Source of the DNA: an uncultured Lachnospiraceae bacterium
GTDB taxonomy: Bacteria; Bacillota; Clostridia; Lachnospirales; Lachnospiraceae
Length of the DNA: 64,000 nucleotides
Assembly: GCA_949878435.1 (NCBI GenBank)
Contig: CATLAK010000019.1
Coordinates: forward strand, 1-64,000
Direction of reading: 5' to 3'
The position numbers and the translations under genes are program-made. The notes under the pieces are model-generated. The model was not told the origin of the DNA. It made no database searches and saw only the letters and a program-made list of their open reading frames with translations. Positions within the stretch are counted from its first letter, which is position 1; every line of letters starts with the position of its first letter. This document shows positions 1-8,077 of the stretch, piece by piece.

Positions 1-7
1 TCTCCTT
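1..7 (-). promoter_or_regulatory. Ribosome binding site of a minus-strand gene beyond the left edge
   Basis: Read on the minus strand, the first bases give AAGGAGA at the very edge of the window. A minus-strand gene therefore probably starts just outside. About 30 bases upstream on that strand is TATAAT (plus positions about 37-42), a plausible -10 element. The gene itself is not visible. Confidence 0.45.
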
Positions 8-134
8 GCTGTATGATTGTTATTCGCAATTCAATTATACCATCAAGTGCAGGTTTGTGCCTTTTTTATGGGCTACAGTATTGATTTTTCAAGGTTCAGC
101 ACACCAACTGGTGTGGGAAGTTTGAGTAAGTAAG

Positions 135-179
135 AAAAGTAAGCTGCCGGGGCGGATGCTCCGACAGCTTTGTACTTTT
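135..179. repeat. Long imperfect inverted repeat, possible terminator
   Basis: The arms AAGCTGCCGGGGC and GCTCCGACAGCTT pair around a GGAT loop. An outer AAAAGT/ACTTTT pair extends the stem. A T-rich stretch follows on the plus strand. No gene in the window ends here, so it is either a terminator for something outside or a structural insulator before the carboxypeptidase gene. Nothing else is visible in bases 60-220. Confidence 0.5.
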
Positions 180-220
180 GTAAAGCTTAAAATGAATTTT
201 CCAGCAAAATTCGATGGAAT

Positions 221-243
221 ACCATGCCCATACATGGTATAAT
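221..243 (+). promoter_or_regulatory. Extended -10 promoter overlapping an inverted repeat
   Basis: TGGTATAAT is an extended -10 element at 235-243, with no good -35. ACCATG (221-226) and CATGGT (233-238) form an inverted repeat that overlaps the start of the -10, so a repressor could bind there. It would drive the carboxypeptidase gene that starts at 306. Confidence 0.45.
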
Positions 244-305
244 ATTCTTCTGTTATGCAGTTTCAAATGTAAAAGTGGGATTTAGAAGTTAAGGAGTATT
301 TGTAA

Positions 306-1571
306 GTGAATGAGCAATTAAATGACGAGGAAGCAGTAAGGGCAAGGCACAGGCAGCGGATCGAGCAGATGCGGCGGGAAAAGGAAAGGCAGATGCTGCA
401 TCGCAGGTATATTAAAAAGTATGCGCCGCTTGCCGCAGGTGGTGCAGTTGTCCTCTTCATTTTGATTTTGGCGGGAATAAAGTTTTGGCATAGACCTTCT
501 CCTGGAGATACAGGCAGGGAAGTGCAGGGAACGGAAAGTGATGTTGATACAACAAGAACTGATACGACAGGAGACGATACAGATTCTTCTGTCACAGGTG
601 CAAACCAGTCTGACGGTCAAAATCTGTCTGACAATCAGAACCCGTCTGGCAGCCATAATCTGCCTTGCGGTCAGGGAATTGTAGGTTTGATGAATATTGA
701 AGCGGCGGCAGACCAGCTCAGGGAGGATATGCACCCCAAGGTTTATACAGCCAGTGCCACACCCGATACCCTGCAGCTGGGAAGCACCCTTGCGTCGGGA
801 GAGGATTTTTTCAGCAATTATGCAATTTTGGTGGATATGGATACGGACACGATTCTTGCGGAAAAGTACGCGCGGACAAGAATCAACCCGGCATCTATGA
901 CGAAGGTCCTTACGGCGCTGGTTGCGGCGGAACATGTGGAGAATCTGGACGATACCTTTACAATGACCCTTGAAATCACGGACTACGGTTATGTCAATGA
1001 CTGCAGCGCCGCCGGGTTTGTGAAGGATGAGGTGATCACCATCAGGGATTTATTTTACGGAACCATCCTGCCCTCCGGCGCAGATGCGGCGGTGGGACTG
1101 GCGACGTACGTGGCAGGCAGTCAGGAAGCCTTTGTGGAGCTGATGAATGAAAAGCTAAAGGAACTGGGATTGTCAGACACGGCGCATTTTACCAATTGCG
1201 TGGGAATCTACGAGGAGGATCATTACTGTACTGTGTATGATATGGCAATGATCATGGAAGCTGCCATGGACAATGAACTTTGCAGGGAAGTGATGGCGGC
1301 GCACACTTATACCACATCTTCCACCGCCCAGCACCCGGACGGGATAGTGCTTTCCAACTGGTTTTTGCGCCGTATCGAGGATAAGGACTGCGGCGGAGAG
1401 GTAATCTGCGGAAAGACGGGATATGTGGTACAGTCGGGAAGCTGTGCGGTAAGCTATGCGGAAGATGAAAACGGAAAGCGTTACGTCTGTGCCAGCGCCG
1501 ATGCGGGCAACAAGTGGCGGTGCACCTTAGACCACGCCCGGCTTTATAAACAGTTTTTAGACCCGGCATAG
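306..1571 (+). CDS. D-alanyl-D-alanine carboxypeptidase (peptidase S11)
   Basis: Membrane-anchored penicillin-binding protein that trims the terminal D-Ala from peptidoglycan stem peptides outside the cell. Translation starts at GTG 306, nine bases after AAGGAG. The 421 residues comprise a charged cytoplasmic N-terminus, one membrane segment (about 40-60), a Ser/Thr/Asp/Asn-rich linker (about 65-120) and an S11 domain. SMTK (197-200) supplies the catalytic serine and lysine, and KTG is at 370-372. The second motif reads SGA (257-259) where the family usually has SxN, so the asparagine is replaced. The domain is otherwise intact. It is monocistronic or co-transcribed with rarA, which begins 23 bases later. 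Confidence 0.9.
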   Translation: MNEQLNDEEAVRARHRQRIEQMRREKERQMLHRRYIKKYAPLAAGGAVVLFILILAGIKFWHRPSPGDTGREVQGTESDVDTTRTDTTGDDTDSSVTGANQSDGQNLSDNQNPSGSHNLPCGQGIVGLMNIEAAADQLREDMHPKVYTASATPDTLQLGSTLASGEDFFSNYAILVDMDTDTILAEKYARTRINPASMTKVLTALVAAEHVENLDDTFTMTLEITDYGYVNDCSAAGFVKDEVITIRDLFYGTILPSGADAAVGLATYVAGSQEAFVELMNEKLKELGLSDTAHFTNCVGIYEEDHYCTVYDMAMIMEAAMDNELCREVMAAHTYTTSSTAQHPDGIVLSNWFLRRIEDKDCGGEVICGKTGYVVQSGSCAVSYAEDENGKRYVCASADAGNKWRCTLDHARLYKQFLDPA

Positions 1572-1594
1572 ACAAGCTTAAAACGGAGGAAAAC

Positions 1595-2953
1595 ATGGAT
1601 TTATTTACCTATATGCGGTCCGCAAATATGGAAAAAGAGTCTCCCTTAGCGGCAAGGATCCGTCCAGCCACGTTAGAAGAGGTGGTCGGTCAGCAGCATA
1701 TCATCGGGAAGGACAAGCTGCTATACCGTGCCATCAAAGCGGATAAAATCAGTTCCATCATTTTTTACGGACCTCCCGGCACGGGAAAGACCACCCTTGC
1801 AAAGGTGATTGCCAATACCACCAGTGCAGAATTCACCCAGATCAACGCCACCGTGGCAGGAAAGAAAGACATGGAAGAGGTGGTGAAGGCGGCAAAGGAT
1901 ACGCTGGGGATGTACGGCAAAAGAACGATTCTCTTTATCGATGAGATACACCGTTTCAATAAAGGACAGCAGGACTATCTGCTGCCTTTTGTGGAGGACG
2001 GCACCATTATACTGATCGGTGCCACTACGGAAAATCCGTATTTTGAGGTTAACAGTGCGCTTATTTCCCGGTCGGTCATTTTTGAACTGAAACCCCTTTC
2101 CAGAGAGGATATCAAAGAACTTTTGCGCAGGGCAGTGTATGATACGGAAAAGGGAATGGGCGCCTATGATGCAGTGATAGAGGAGGACGCCATGGAATTT
2201 CTGGCGGATCTTTCCGGCGGAGATGCAAGGCATGCCTTAAATGCCATAGAACTGGGCGTAATGACCACCAACCGCAGCGAGGATGGAAAGATACATATCA
2301 CATTGGAGGTGGCGCAGGAGTGCATCCAGAAACGGGCGGTGCGCTATGATAAGACGGGCGATAACCACTATGACACCGTCTCGGCTTTTATCAAGAGCAT
2401 GAGAGGGTCAGACCCGGATGCGGCAGTCTATTATTTGGCGCGGATGCTCTATGCAGGGGAAAGTGTCACCTTTATCGCGAGAAGAATCATGATCTGTGCA
2501 TCGGAGGACGTGGGGATTGCAGACCCCAATGCCCTTACCGTGGCAGTGAATGCGTCCTTAGCGGTGGAAAGAGTGGGAATGCCGGAGGCACAGATTATTT
2601 TGTCCCAGGCAGTGCTGTATGTGGCATGTGCGCCCAAGAGCAATGCCTGTGTGAATGCCATAGGAGAAGCGATGAAGACAGTGGAAGAGACGGGGAATCT
2701 GCCGATTCCTACTCATTTACAGGATGCCCATTATAAAGGCGCGGCAAAGCTGGGGCATGGTACCGGCTATCTGTACGCCCATGATTATCCCAATCATTAC
2801 GTAAAGCAGCAGTACTTGCCCTATGAACTGAGTGGCAGGGAATTTTATCATCCATCGGGCAATGGGTATGAGATCAAGGTAAAAGAGCATATGAAGAGAA
2901 TCAAGAATCAGAAGGAAACAGGAAACAATGAGCTTGGAAACCGGAAAGAATAA
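1595..2953 (+). CDS. rarA: Replication-associated recombination protein A (AAA+ ATPase)
   Basis: RarA/MgsA/WRNIP1 family clamp-loader-like ATPase that acts at stalled replication forks. The 452 residues are typical for the family. Walker A GPPGTGKTT is at 59-67 and the Walker B DEIHRF region follows at about 116-121. The family then has a helical lid and a C-terminal tetramerisation domain, and the motif PTHLQDAHYKGA near the end is typical. The ATG at 1595 follows GGAGG. The last 26 bases overlap the start of the DUF5722 gene, suggesting translational coupling, although no functional link is known. Confidence 0.93.
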   Translation: MDLFTYMRSANMEKESPLAARIRPATLEEVVGQQHIIGKDKLLYRAIKADKISSIIFYGPPGTGKTTLAKVIANTTSAEFTQINATVAGKKDMEEVVKAAKDTLGMYGKRTILFIDEIHRFNKGQQDYLLPFVEDGTIILIGATTENPYFEVNSALISRSVIFELKPLSREDIKELLRRAVYDTEKGMGAYDAVIEEDAMEFLADLSGGDARHALNAIELGVMTTNRSEDGKIHITLEVAQECIQKRAVRYDKTGDNHYDTVSAFIKSMRGSDPDAAVYYLARMLYAGESVTFIARRIMICASEDVGIADPNALTVAVNASLAVERVGMPEAQIILSQAVLYVACAPKSNACVNAIGEAMKTVEETGNLPIPTHLQDAHYKGAAKLGHGTGYLYAHDYPNHYVKQQYLPYELSGREFYHPSGNGYEIKVKEHMKRIKNQKETGNNELGNRKE

Positions 2954-4829
2954 GGAACCGGCAGAAAATAAATCTGTTAAAAACAAAAAAAGAAAAAGGC
3001 GCGCCATAAAGAAGGCAGAAAAAACCGGCATGCGGAAACTGTTGATTGGTCTATGTATTCTTCTTGCTGTTGTATTAGCAGCAGCTGTTGCAGCTGTGGT
3101 CTTCTTTTTTGCATCCGGCAAGAAAGAGAGGCAGGATGAGGAGCAGGTGCAAGGACCGAATCTGTCTGAAATTACAGAGGAAATTGTGGATGATATGACG
3201 CAGGAAGATATGGGAGAGGGCGTGGTGGATCACATCATAACGGCGGGAGGCGCAGTGTGGGAGTCCTTTCACAAAAGACCCGAGAGCCATGAGCTGACGC
3301 CGGAAGAGGCGGCGGATTTTGCGTCCATCTCCCAGTGCATCATCGACCCCGATACGAAGCGGATTTCGGTGACGGTAGAGGGGGACGGCGTACCCAAAAG
3401 CGACGACAAATACTATTATCTTTTTGCCCTGAATACCTATGACAGCGGTATTGCCGAAGGAAGCGATTACATAGCCCGGGATTATAAGGACAATACCACC
3501 AGCTTCGGCGTGGCGCTCAACTATAATCTCTCAAACAGCCGCCTTTATAAAAAATTCGTGGTTGCCGTAAAGAAAGACGGACAATATGTGCAGGTGAGCA
3601 GCCCAAGCTATATCACCAACCCCGAGGCAATCGCCAGATATAGTTCCGTCTATCAGCCGGCAGCCTCCAAGAAGGGGCTTTTGGTGGATCCCAACAGGCT
3701 GCGGGGAAACGAGCTGGATGATCTGGGGGTAAAGCAGGCTGCTTATAATATTCCCGTTGCAAGGCTTTTAGGTCCCACCACCAGCGCGGCTTATCCCACC
3801 ATTCACTATACGTACAATGGAAAAACCTATGCATTTAACGGACAAGTGGTGGCGGAATATGATATTGTCTTTAGCACCCTCACGGCAAAGGGCATTACCA
3901 CCACGGCAATTATCCTGAATAATTATTCCTCTTCCTATAGCCAGTTGATTCATCCAAGGGCAAGAGGCGGAGGCTCGGCGCCTTATTACATGTTCAACGG
4001 TGCGGAGGAATCCGGCGTGGAATACATGGCGGCAATCGGCTCTTTTCTGGCGGAACGCTATTCGGACAACAAGCACGGCAAGATTTCCAACTGGATTATT
4101 GCCAATGAAGTTAATGCCCGCAAAGAATGGAATCATATGGAGTACACGGACATTGAAACCTACGTGGAGGAGTATGCCAAGGCATTCCGGGTGTTTTATA
4201 CGGCAATCAAGAGTGTGAGCGGAAGCGCAAGGGTCTATATCTCGCTGGATCAGCAATGGGATAGAAATATTAAGAACAATACCAATTATGACGGCAGGGA
4301 CATTCTGGATGTGTTCAACCGGAATATCACTTCCAAGGGAAATATCGACTGGGGAGTGGCGCAGCATCCATATAACGTGCCGCTGACGGAGGCAAGGACC
4401 TGGAAGGGATCTAAATATGTGGAGCATGGCGCAGGGACATCCATGCTTACCATGGCAAACATAGAAGTGTTAATTAATTATCTGCGGCAGGAGCAGTTCC
4501 TCACCGACACCGGGGAGGTGCGCAGCATCCTGATCAGCGAGCTTGGGTACACCTCCCACGCAGGGGAGGCATATCAGGCAGCAGCGTTTGCTTATGCTTA
4601 TTACAAAATAGCTGCCTATGATGAAATTGATGGATTCCTTTTGAACCGCGAGACGGATGCGGGAGAAGAAGTGGCGCAGGGACTTGCTTTTGGACTTACC
4701 GATGCAGGAGGAAGGCATAAACAGATTTATGATGTGTTTAAATACATCGACACGCCTAACCACGCTGCTTATACGGACTTTGCAAAGGGAATCATTGGAA
4801 TTTCAAATTGGAATGAAATCATCAGATAA
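2928..4829 (+). CDS. Membrane-anchored DUF5722 protein, glycosidase-like
   Basis: 633 residues. A lysine/arginine-rich cytoplasmic start is followed by one membrane segment (about 39-61) and a large extracellular part. The region from about residue 250 onward matches what I recall of DUF5722, a family with a predicted TIM-barrel glycosidase-like fold. Within it, NWIIANEVN and the later ISELGYTS resemble the acid/base and nucleophile strands of clan A glycosidases. That is inference and the substrate is unknown. The ATG at 2928 lies inside rarA after AAGGAAA. A possible role is cell-wall or polysaccharide processing at the surface. Confidence 0.72.
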   Translation: MSLETGKNKEPAENKSVKNKKRKRRAIKKAEKTGMRKLLIGLCILLAVVLAAAVAAVVFFFASGKKERQDEEQVQGPNLSEITEEIVDDMTQEDMGEGVVDHIITAGGAVWESFHKRPESHELTPEEAADFASISQCIIDPDTKRISVTVEGDGVPKSDDKYYYLFALNTYDSGIAEGSDYIARDYKDNTTSFGVALNYNLSNSRLYKKFVVAVKKDGQYVQVSSPSYITNPEAIARYSSVYQPAASKKGLLVDPNRLRGNELDDLGVKQAAYNIPVARLLGPTTSAAYPTIHYTYNGKTYAFNGQVVAEYDIVFSTLTAKGITTTAIILNNYSSSYSQLIHPRARGGGSAPYYMFNGAEESGVEYMAAIGSFLAERYSDNKHGKISNWIIANEVNARKEWNHMEYTDIETYVEEYAKAFRVFYTAIKSVSGSARVYISLDQQWDRNIKNNTNYDGRDILDVFNRNITSKGNIDWGVAQHPYNVPLTEARTWKGSKYVEHGAGTSMLTMANIEVLINYLRQEQFLTDTGEVRSILISELGYTSHAGEAYQAAAFAYAYYKIAAYDEIDGFLLNRETDAGEEVAQGLAFGLTDAGGRHKQIYDVFKYIDTPNHAAYTDFAKGIIGISNWNEIIR

Positions 4830-4834
4830 TACAT

Positions 4835-4865
4835 AAGGAAGCGTTGAAGAAATCATCGCTTCCTT
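4835..4865. terminator. Hairpin between convergent genes
   Basis: AAGGAAGCG pairs perfectly with CGCTTCCTT across a 13-base loop. It sits between the DUF5722 stop and the DUF4364 stop, and the latter (TAA on the minus strand) falls inside the right arm. There is no long T-run on either exit side, so it may work as a weak bidirectional terminator or protect 3' ends. Confidence 0.5.
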
Positions 4866-5382
4866 AAAAAAGCTGACCAATCAGATATTGATAGATTTCC
4901 TGATTCTTCTTCTGCCAGTTATCGCAGATAGAAGAGGCGGTTTCCTCTGAGGGGACAGATATTGTTATGTCAACCAAATTGACGCCTTTTTCTTTTGCCA
5001 CCAGATGAGCCTCAAATTCGCCGGAGGTGGATTTGTAATAATCCGATAAAATGGACACCTCGTTGCGCAGATGGATTTCATTTTCCCTGAAAAAGGCATC
5101 AATATCTGCTTTGATGCTGTCATTTATTTGATTCTCGAAAAAATTCAGCGTTTCTTTGCCTTCATTTGTGATGGCAAGGTGCGTGCGGTTGCGGATGGAC
5201 TGTGCAGTGACAAGACCGGCGTCGGTCAGTTCACCGATTACCTGCCCCAGGGTGAGGAAATTAGTGTATTCTTTGCCTAAGATAAAGTCGCTGATCTGCG
5301 CTTTGGTGATAGGAAAATCCACCCGTTCCAGCATGTAAAGTACGATTAATTTGTATAAAGTCAATGGGTCATGCATATTCAT
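4864..5382 (-). CDS. DUF4364 family protein, winged-helix-like
   Basis: 172 residues, close to the usual size of DUF4364. The N-terminal 70 residues (for example LTLYKLIVLYMLERV and the LGQVIGELTDAGLV helix) look like a PadR/MarR-type winged helix. The C-terminal half is a separate alpha/beta region of unknown role. It is encoded just downstream of the radical SAM gene on the same strand, 26 bases away, and may be co-transcribed with it. Its function is not established; DNA binding is an inference from the fold. Confidence 0.75.
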   Translation of the reverse strand: MNMHDPLTLYKLIVLYMLERVDFPITKAQISDFILGKEYTNFLTLGQVIGELTDAGLVTAQSIRNRTHLAITNEGKETLNFFENQINDSIKADIDAFFRENEIHLRNEVSILSDYYKSTSGEFEAHLVAKEKGVNLVDITISVPSEETASSICDNWQKKNQEIYQYLIGQLF

Positions 5383-5408
5383 CCATCCTTTTACAAAATA
5401 AAAATGTT

Positions 5409-6389
5409 TTATGGTGTTTCGTTCCAGAATCTGCCCTGATAAGAACCGTGTTCCTTCATCTGCTTATGCAGGGTGTTGAGCACCCGACGCTTGTCGGCGC
5501 TCCAGAGAGGGAACAGAAGCAGATTTTTCGGCGCGTCACCGGTGAGGCGGTGCACCACCATGTCCGGCCGCAGATGCTCCAGGGCATTTATTAAAATCGT
5601 CAGATATTGCTCCAGAGTGGCAAAGGAACCGCAGGACTTTGGCGACTTCTCCCAGAGCAATCCCAAATCAGTTCCCTTTAAAACATGAAGAAGCTGCAGC
5701 TTGATCCCCCAGATAGGCTGTGTGTTCAGGTAGCGGATAGTGGAGAGCATTCTTTCCGTATCTTCCCCCGGCAGTCCAAGTATGACATGGACGATTACGG
5801 GGATTTTGGCGTGCTGCAGCAATTTAACGCTTTCTTCAAAACACGACAGAGGATATCCCCGTCTGATGAAAGCGGCGGTATCTTCGTGAATGGTCTGAAG
5901 CCCTAATTCAATCCAGATAAACTTGGAAGGATATTCTTCTTTCAGCTTCCGCAAAAGTTCGATGACAGGCGCCGAAAGACAGTCCGGTCTTGTGGCGATG
6001 GAAATGCCTGCCGTAAGAGCAGCATCAAGGGCAAGGCGGTAAACCTTTTCCAGATAGGAAATAGGACCGTAGGTGTTGGTGTATGCCTGAAAATAAGCGA
6101 TAAAGCGCTGCCCCGTCTTTTTGCCGGACAAAGCGGCAATACCCCGCTCAAATGCATCCCCTTCCTTTAAGGAAACCGCAAAATCACCGCTGCCTCCTGC
6201 GCTGCAGAAGATGCAGCCCCTGCCGCTTTTCGTACCGTCCCTGTTAGGGCAGGTCATACCGGCATCCAGCGCAACCTTGTATAATTTTTCGCCGTAGGTA
6301 TTTTTGCAGTAAGCGTCCAGAGAGTAATAGGGCTTTCCGTGCCAGTTCTTTTCTATGAAATTCACAGACGGTTTGGCAGAGCGTTCCAT
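5409..6389 (-). CDS. TIGR01212-type radical SAM protein (YhcC family)
   Basis: 326 residues. The N-terminal cysteines occur in CPNRDGTKSGRGCIFC, a CX11CX2C arrangement that replaces the usual CX3CX2C and is characteristic of the YhcC/TIGR01212 group. A 4Fe-4S cluster and S-adenosylmethionine binding are expected. The rest carries the typical ATRPDCL and ELGLQT strands. The substrate in this family is not well defined, although a role in RNA modification has been suggested for relatives. It follows malic enzyme with a 5-base gap, so both are probably on one transcript. Confidence 0.85.
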   Translation of the reverse strand: MERSAKPSVNFIEKNWHGKPYYSLDAYCKNTYGEKLYKVALDAGMTCPNRDGTKSGRGCIFCSAGGSGDFAVSLKEGDAFERGIAALSGKKTGQRFIAYFQAYTNTYGPISYLEKVYRLALDAALTAGISIATRPDCLSAPVIELLRKLKEEYPSKFIWIELGLQTIHEDTAAFIRRGYPLSCFEESVKLLQHAKIPVIVHVILGLPGEDTERMLSTIRYLNTQPIWGIKLQLLHVLKGTDLGLLWEKSPKSCGSFATLEQYLTILINALEHLRPDMVVHRLTGDAPKNLLLFPLWSADKRRVLNTLHKQMKEHGSYQGRFWNETP

Positions 6390-6394
6390 ACGGG

Positions 6395-7546
6395 TTATTT
6401 AATATGAGATTTCACGGCCTCGGCAACCAGTTCGGCAACCTTGGGATTGAAAGCCTCGGGCATGATATTGTCTTCATTTAGTTCATCCTCAGGAACCAGG
6501 GAGGCGATTGCATTGGCGGCAGCCAGTTTCATTTCCTCTGTGATCTGCGTGGCGCGTCCCTCAAGCGCTCCCTTAAAAATACCGGGGAAGGCTACCACAT
6601 TGTTGACCTGATTCGGAAAATCGCTGCGCCCCGTTCCGACCACCCGGGCGCCTGCAGCCTTTGCAAGATCCGGCATGATCTCCGGCACGGGATTTGCCAT
6701 GGCAAAGAGGATGGCATCCTGATTCATGGAAGAAACCATTTCCGGGGTGACGATGTTAGGTGCGGAGACGCCCACAAAAATATCTGCGCCCTTAAGCGCA
6801 TCCGCCAGAGAACCGGTCTCATTGTGCGGATTGGTGACTTCCGTCATCTTCTGCTGCATCCAGTTAAGCCCCTCTGTGTCCTTTGAAACAATCCCCACCT
6901 TGTCGCACATAATAATGTTAGGGAAGCCGTAAGTCAGAAGCAGCTTGGTGATTGCAATGCCGGCGCTTCCGGCTCCGTTCACCACTACCTTACATTCTTC
7001 TTTTGCTTTATGTACCACCTTTAATGCATTGATGATGCCGGCAAGGACCACGATGGCGGTTCCGTGCTGGTCGTCGTGAAAGACGGGAATATCCAAAATT
7101 TCTTTTAATCGCTCTTCGATTTCAAAGCACCGGGGAGCGCTGATGTCTTCTAAATTGATGCCGCCGAAGCCGGGGGCAAGATAAGTGACTGCCTTAATGA
7201 TTTCCTCCGTATCCTGTGTATCCAGACAGATGGGGACGGCATTGACACCGCCGAACTCCTTAAAGAGAACTGCCTTTCCCTCCATGACAGGCATTGCGGC
7301 ATAAGGACCGATATTTCCAAGCCCTAAGACGGCGCTCCCGTCGGATACGACAGCAACGGTATTGGCTTTCATGGTATATTTGTAAGCCGCTTCCTTGTCT
7401 TTGGCGATGACCTTGCAAGGTTCTGCAACGCCCGGCGTGTAAGCTAAGGACAAATCCTCCCTGGATTTGACTGGGGTTTTTGATATGGTTTCAAGCTTCC
7501 CGTTCCACTCTTCATGGAGCATCAATGCTTTTTCGTTTGTAGTCAT
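6395..7546 (-). CDS. NAD(P)-dependent malic enzyme
   Basis: Oxidatively decarboxylates malate to pyruvate in the cytoplasm. The 383 residues match the short bacterial malic enzymes that lack a phosphotransacetylase tail. The catalytic tyrosine lies in SLAYTPGVAEPC (about 34-45) and the catalytic lysine in the GKAVLFKEFGGV region. The metal-binding aspartates are in FHDDQHGTA and the nucleotide fold in VVNGAGSAG. NAD versus NADP preference cannot be read with confidence. The ATG follows GTGAGGT. A promoter of the form TTGCGC-17-TATGAT lies about 50 bases upstream. Confidence 0.93.
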   Translation of the reverse strand: MTTNEKALMLHEEWNGKLETISKTPVKSREDLSLAYTPGVAEPCKVIAKDKEAAYKYTMKANTVAVVSDGSAVLGLGNIGPYAAMPVMEGKAVLFKEFGGVNAVPICLDTQDTEEIIKAVTYLAPGFGGINLEDISAPRCFEIEERLKEILDIPVFHDDQHGTAIVVLAGIINALKVVHKAKEECKVVVNGAGSAGIAITKLLLTYGFPNIIMCDKVGIVSKDTEGLNWMQQKMTEVTNPHNETGSLADALKGADIFVGVSAPNIVTPEMVSSMNQDAILFAMANPVPEIMPDLAKAAGARVVGTGRSDFPNQVNNVVAFPGIFKGALEGRATQITEEMKLAAANAIASLVPEDELNEDNIMPEAFNPKVAELVAEAVKSHIK

Positions 7547-7594
7547 AATGATACCTCACTTTTTGTTTGATTCAATGCTTTGACATCTTTATCT

Positions 7595-7623
7595 ATCATA
7601 TAATATTTCTTCGGTTGGCGCAA
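7595..7623 (-). promoter_or_regulatory. Promoter of malic enzyme operon
   Basis: On the minus strand TTGCGC (7618-7623) and TATGAT (7595-7600) are separated by 17 bases, giving a leader of about 45 bases before the malic enzyme ATG. The -35 box matches poorly at its last positions. Confidence 0.4.
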
Positions 7624-7797
7624 GGAGTAACAGTGGCGGAAGGGAGGACCGCAGATAGGAGGCGGTAAGGACCCGCACCGGAAGGATGGCTGGTCAGCAG
7701 CGCCCCAGGCTTAACGGCAGGCTGTGTCCGGCGGACGGAACATCCTATCGTTTCCAGTCTCTTCTCAAAATCGGATTTCACTACATTATGCTCCATA
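7624..7797 (+). repeat. Copy A of a dispersed intergenic repeat
   Basis: The segment TTTCCAGTCT...AAAATCGG...ATTTCACT (about 7751-7782) recurs in inverted orientation near 57.7 kb. The flanking GC-rich parts are more diverged. ORFs here (66 aa on minus, 76 aa on plus) have no proper ribosome binding sites and look spurious. However, the minus reading DFEKRLETIGC resembles DFSKRLEKIWC read from the other copy. I infer a Lachnospiraceae-type interspersed element. Its boundaries are uncertain. Confidence 0.5.
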
Positions 7798-7800
7798 CTC

Positions 7801-7829
7801 TTGACAAATCCTTCCCCACGTTATACCTT
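7801..7829 (+). promoter_or_regulatory. Promoter of the TPP riboswitch/thiT transcript
   Basis: TTGACA (7801-7806) is followed by TATACC at 15 bases or TACCTT at 17 bases. Transcription would begin shortly before the riboswitch. The promoter lies directly after the repeat copy A. Confidence 0.5.
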
Positions 7830-7847
7830 TATCTATGGAAAAAGAAT

Positions 7848-7947
7848 AAATCGCTAGGGGAGCAAGAGCTGAGATTGCATATGTCCCAAAAGCATATGCT
7901 AACCCTCATTACCTGACCCGGATAATACCGGCGTAGGGAAGCTGATT
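7848..7947 (+). ncRNA. TPP riboswitch (THI element)
   Basis: The thiamine pyrophosphate aptamer core is clear: GGGGAGC, then GCTGAGATTGC, ACCC, ACCTGA and GGATAATACCGGCGTAGGGAA in the canonical order. P1 can form between AATCGCT (about 7847-7853) and AGCTGATT (7940-7947). P3 contains a long variable hairpin (GCATATG/CATATGC). It controls the thiT gene 130 bases downstream, where high thiamine pyrophosphate should switch expression off. Confidence 0.95.
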
Positions 7948-8071
7948 TTCATAACCGCCGCAATCACAAATGACATGGCGATGTCCAAACAACATTTTCC
8001 TATCATTTGAGTGAAAATGCGATGCGCGCATGAAAATCTCCACTCTCCTCCTGTGATCAAAAAAAGGAGGT
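7944..8071 (+). promoter_or_regulatory. Expression platform with Shine-Dalgarno-sequestering hairpin
   Basis: GATTTTCAT (7944-7952) is perfectly complementary to ATGAAAATC (8030-8038) and overlaps the 3' strand of P1, so the two pairings exclude each other. Further down, CCTCCT (8047-8052) pairs with AGGAGG (8065-8070), which is the ribosome binding site of thiT. Seven T residues follow, then the ATG. The hairpin could act as a translation block, as an intrinsic terminator, or as both. The pairing scheme is inferred by eye. Confidence 0.65.
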
Positions 8072-8077
8072 TTTTTT

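Noticed and set aside
7596-7916. ORFs of 66 and 76 residues as real genes
   Set aside because: They lie in the repeat and riboswitch region, lack ribosome binding sites and one overlaps the TPP aptamer.
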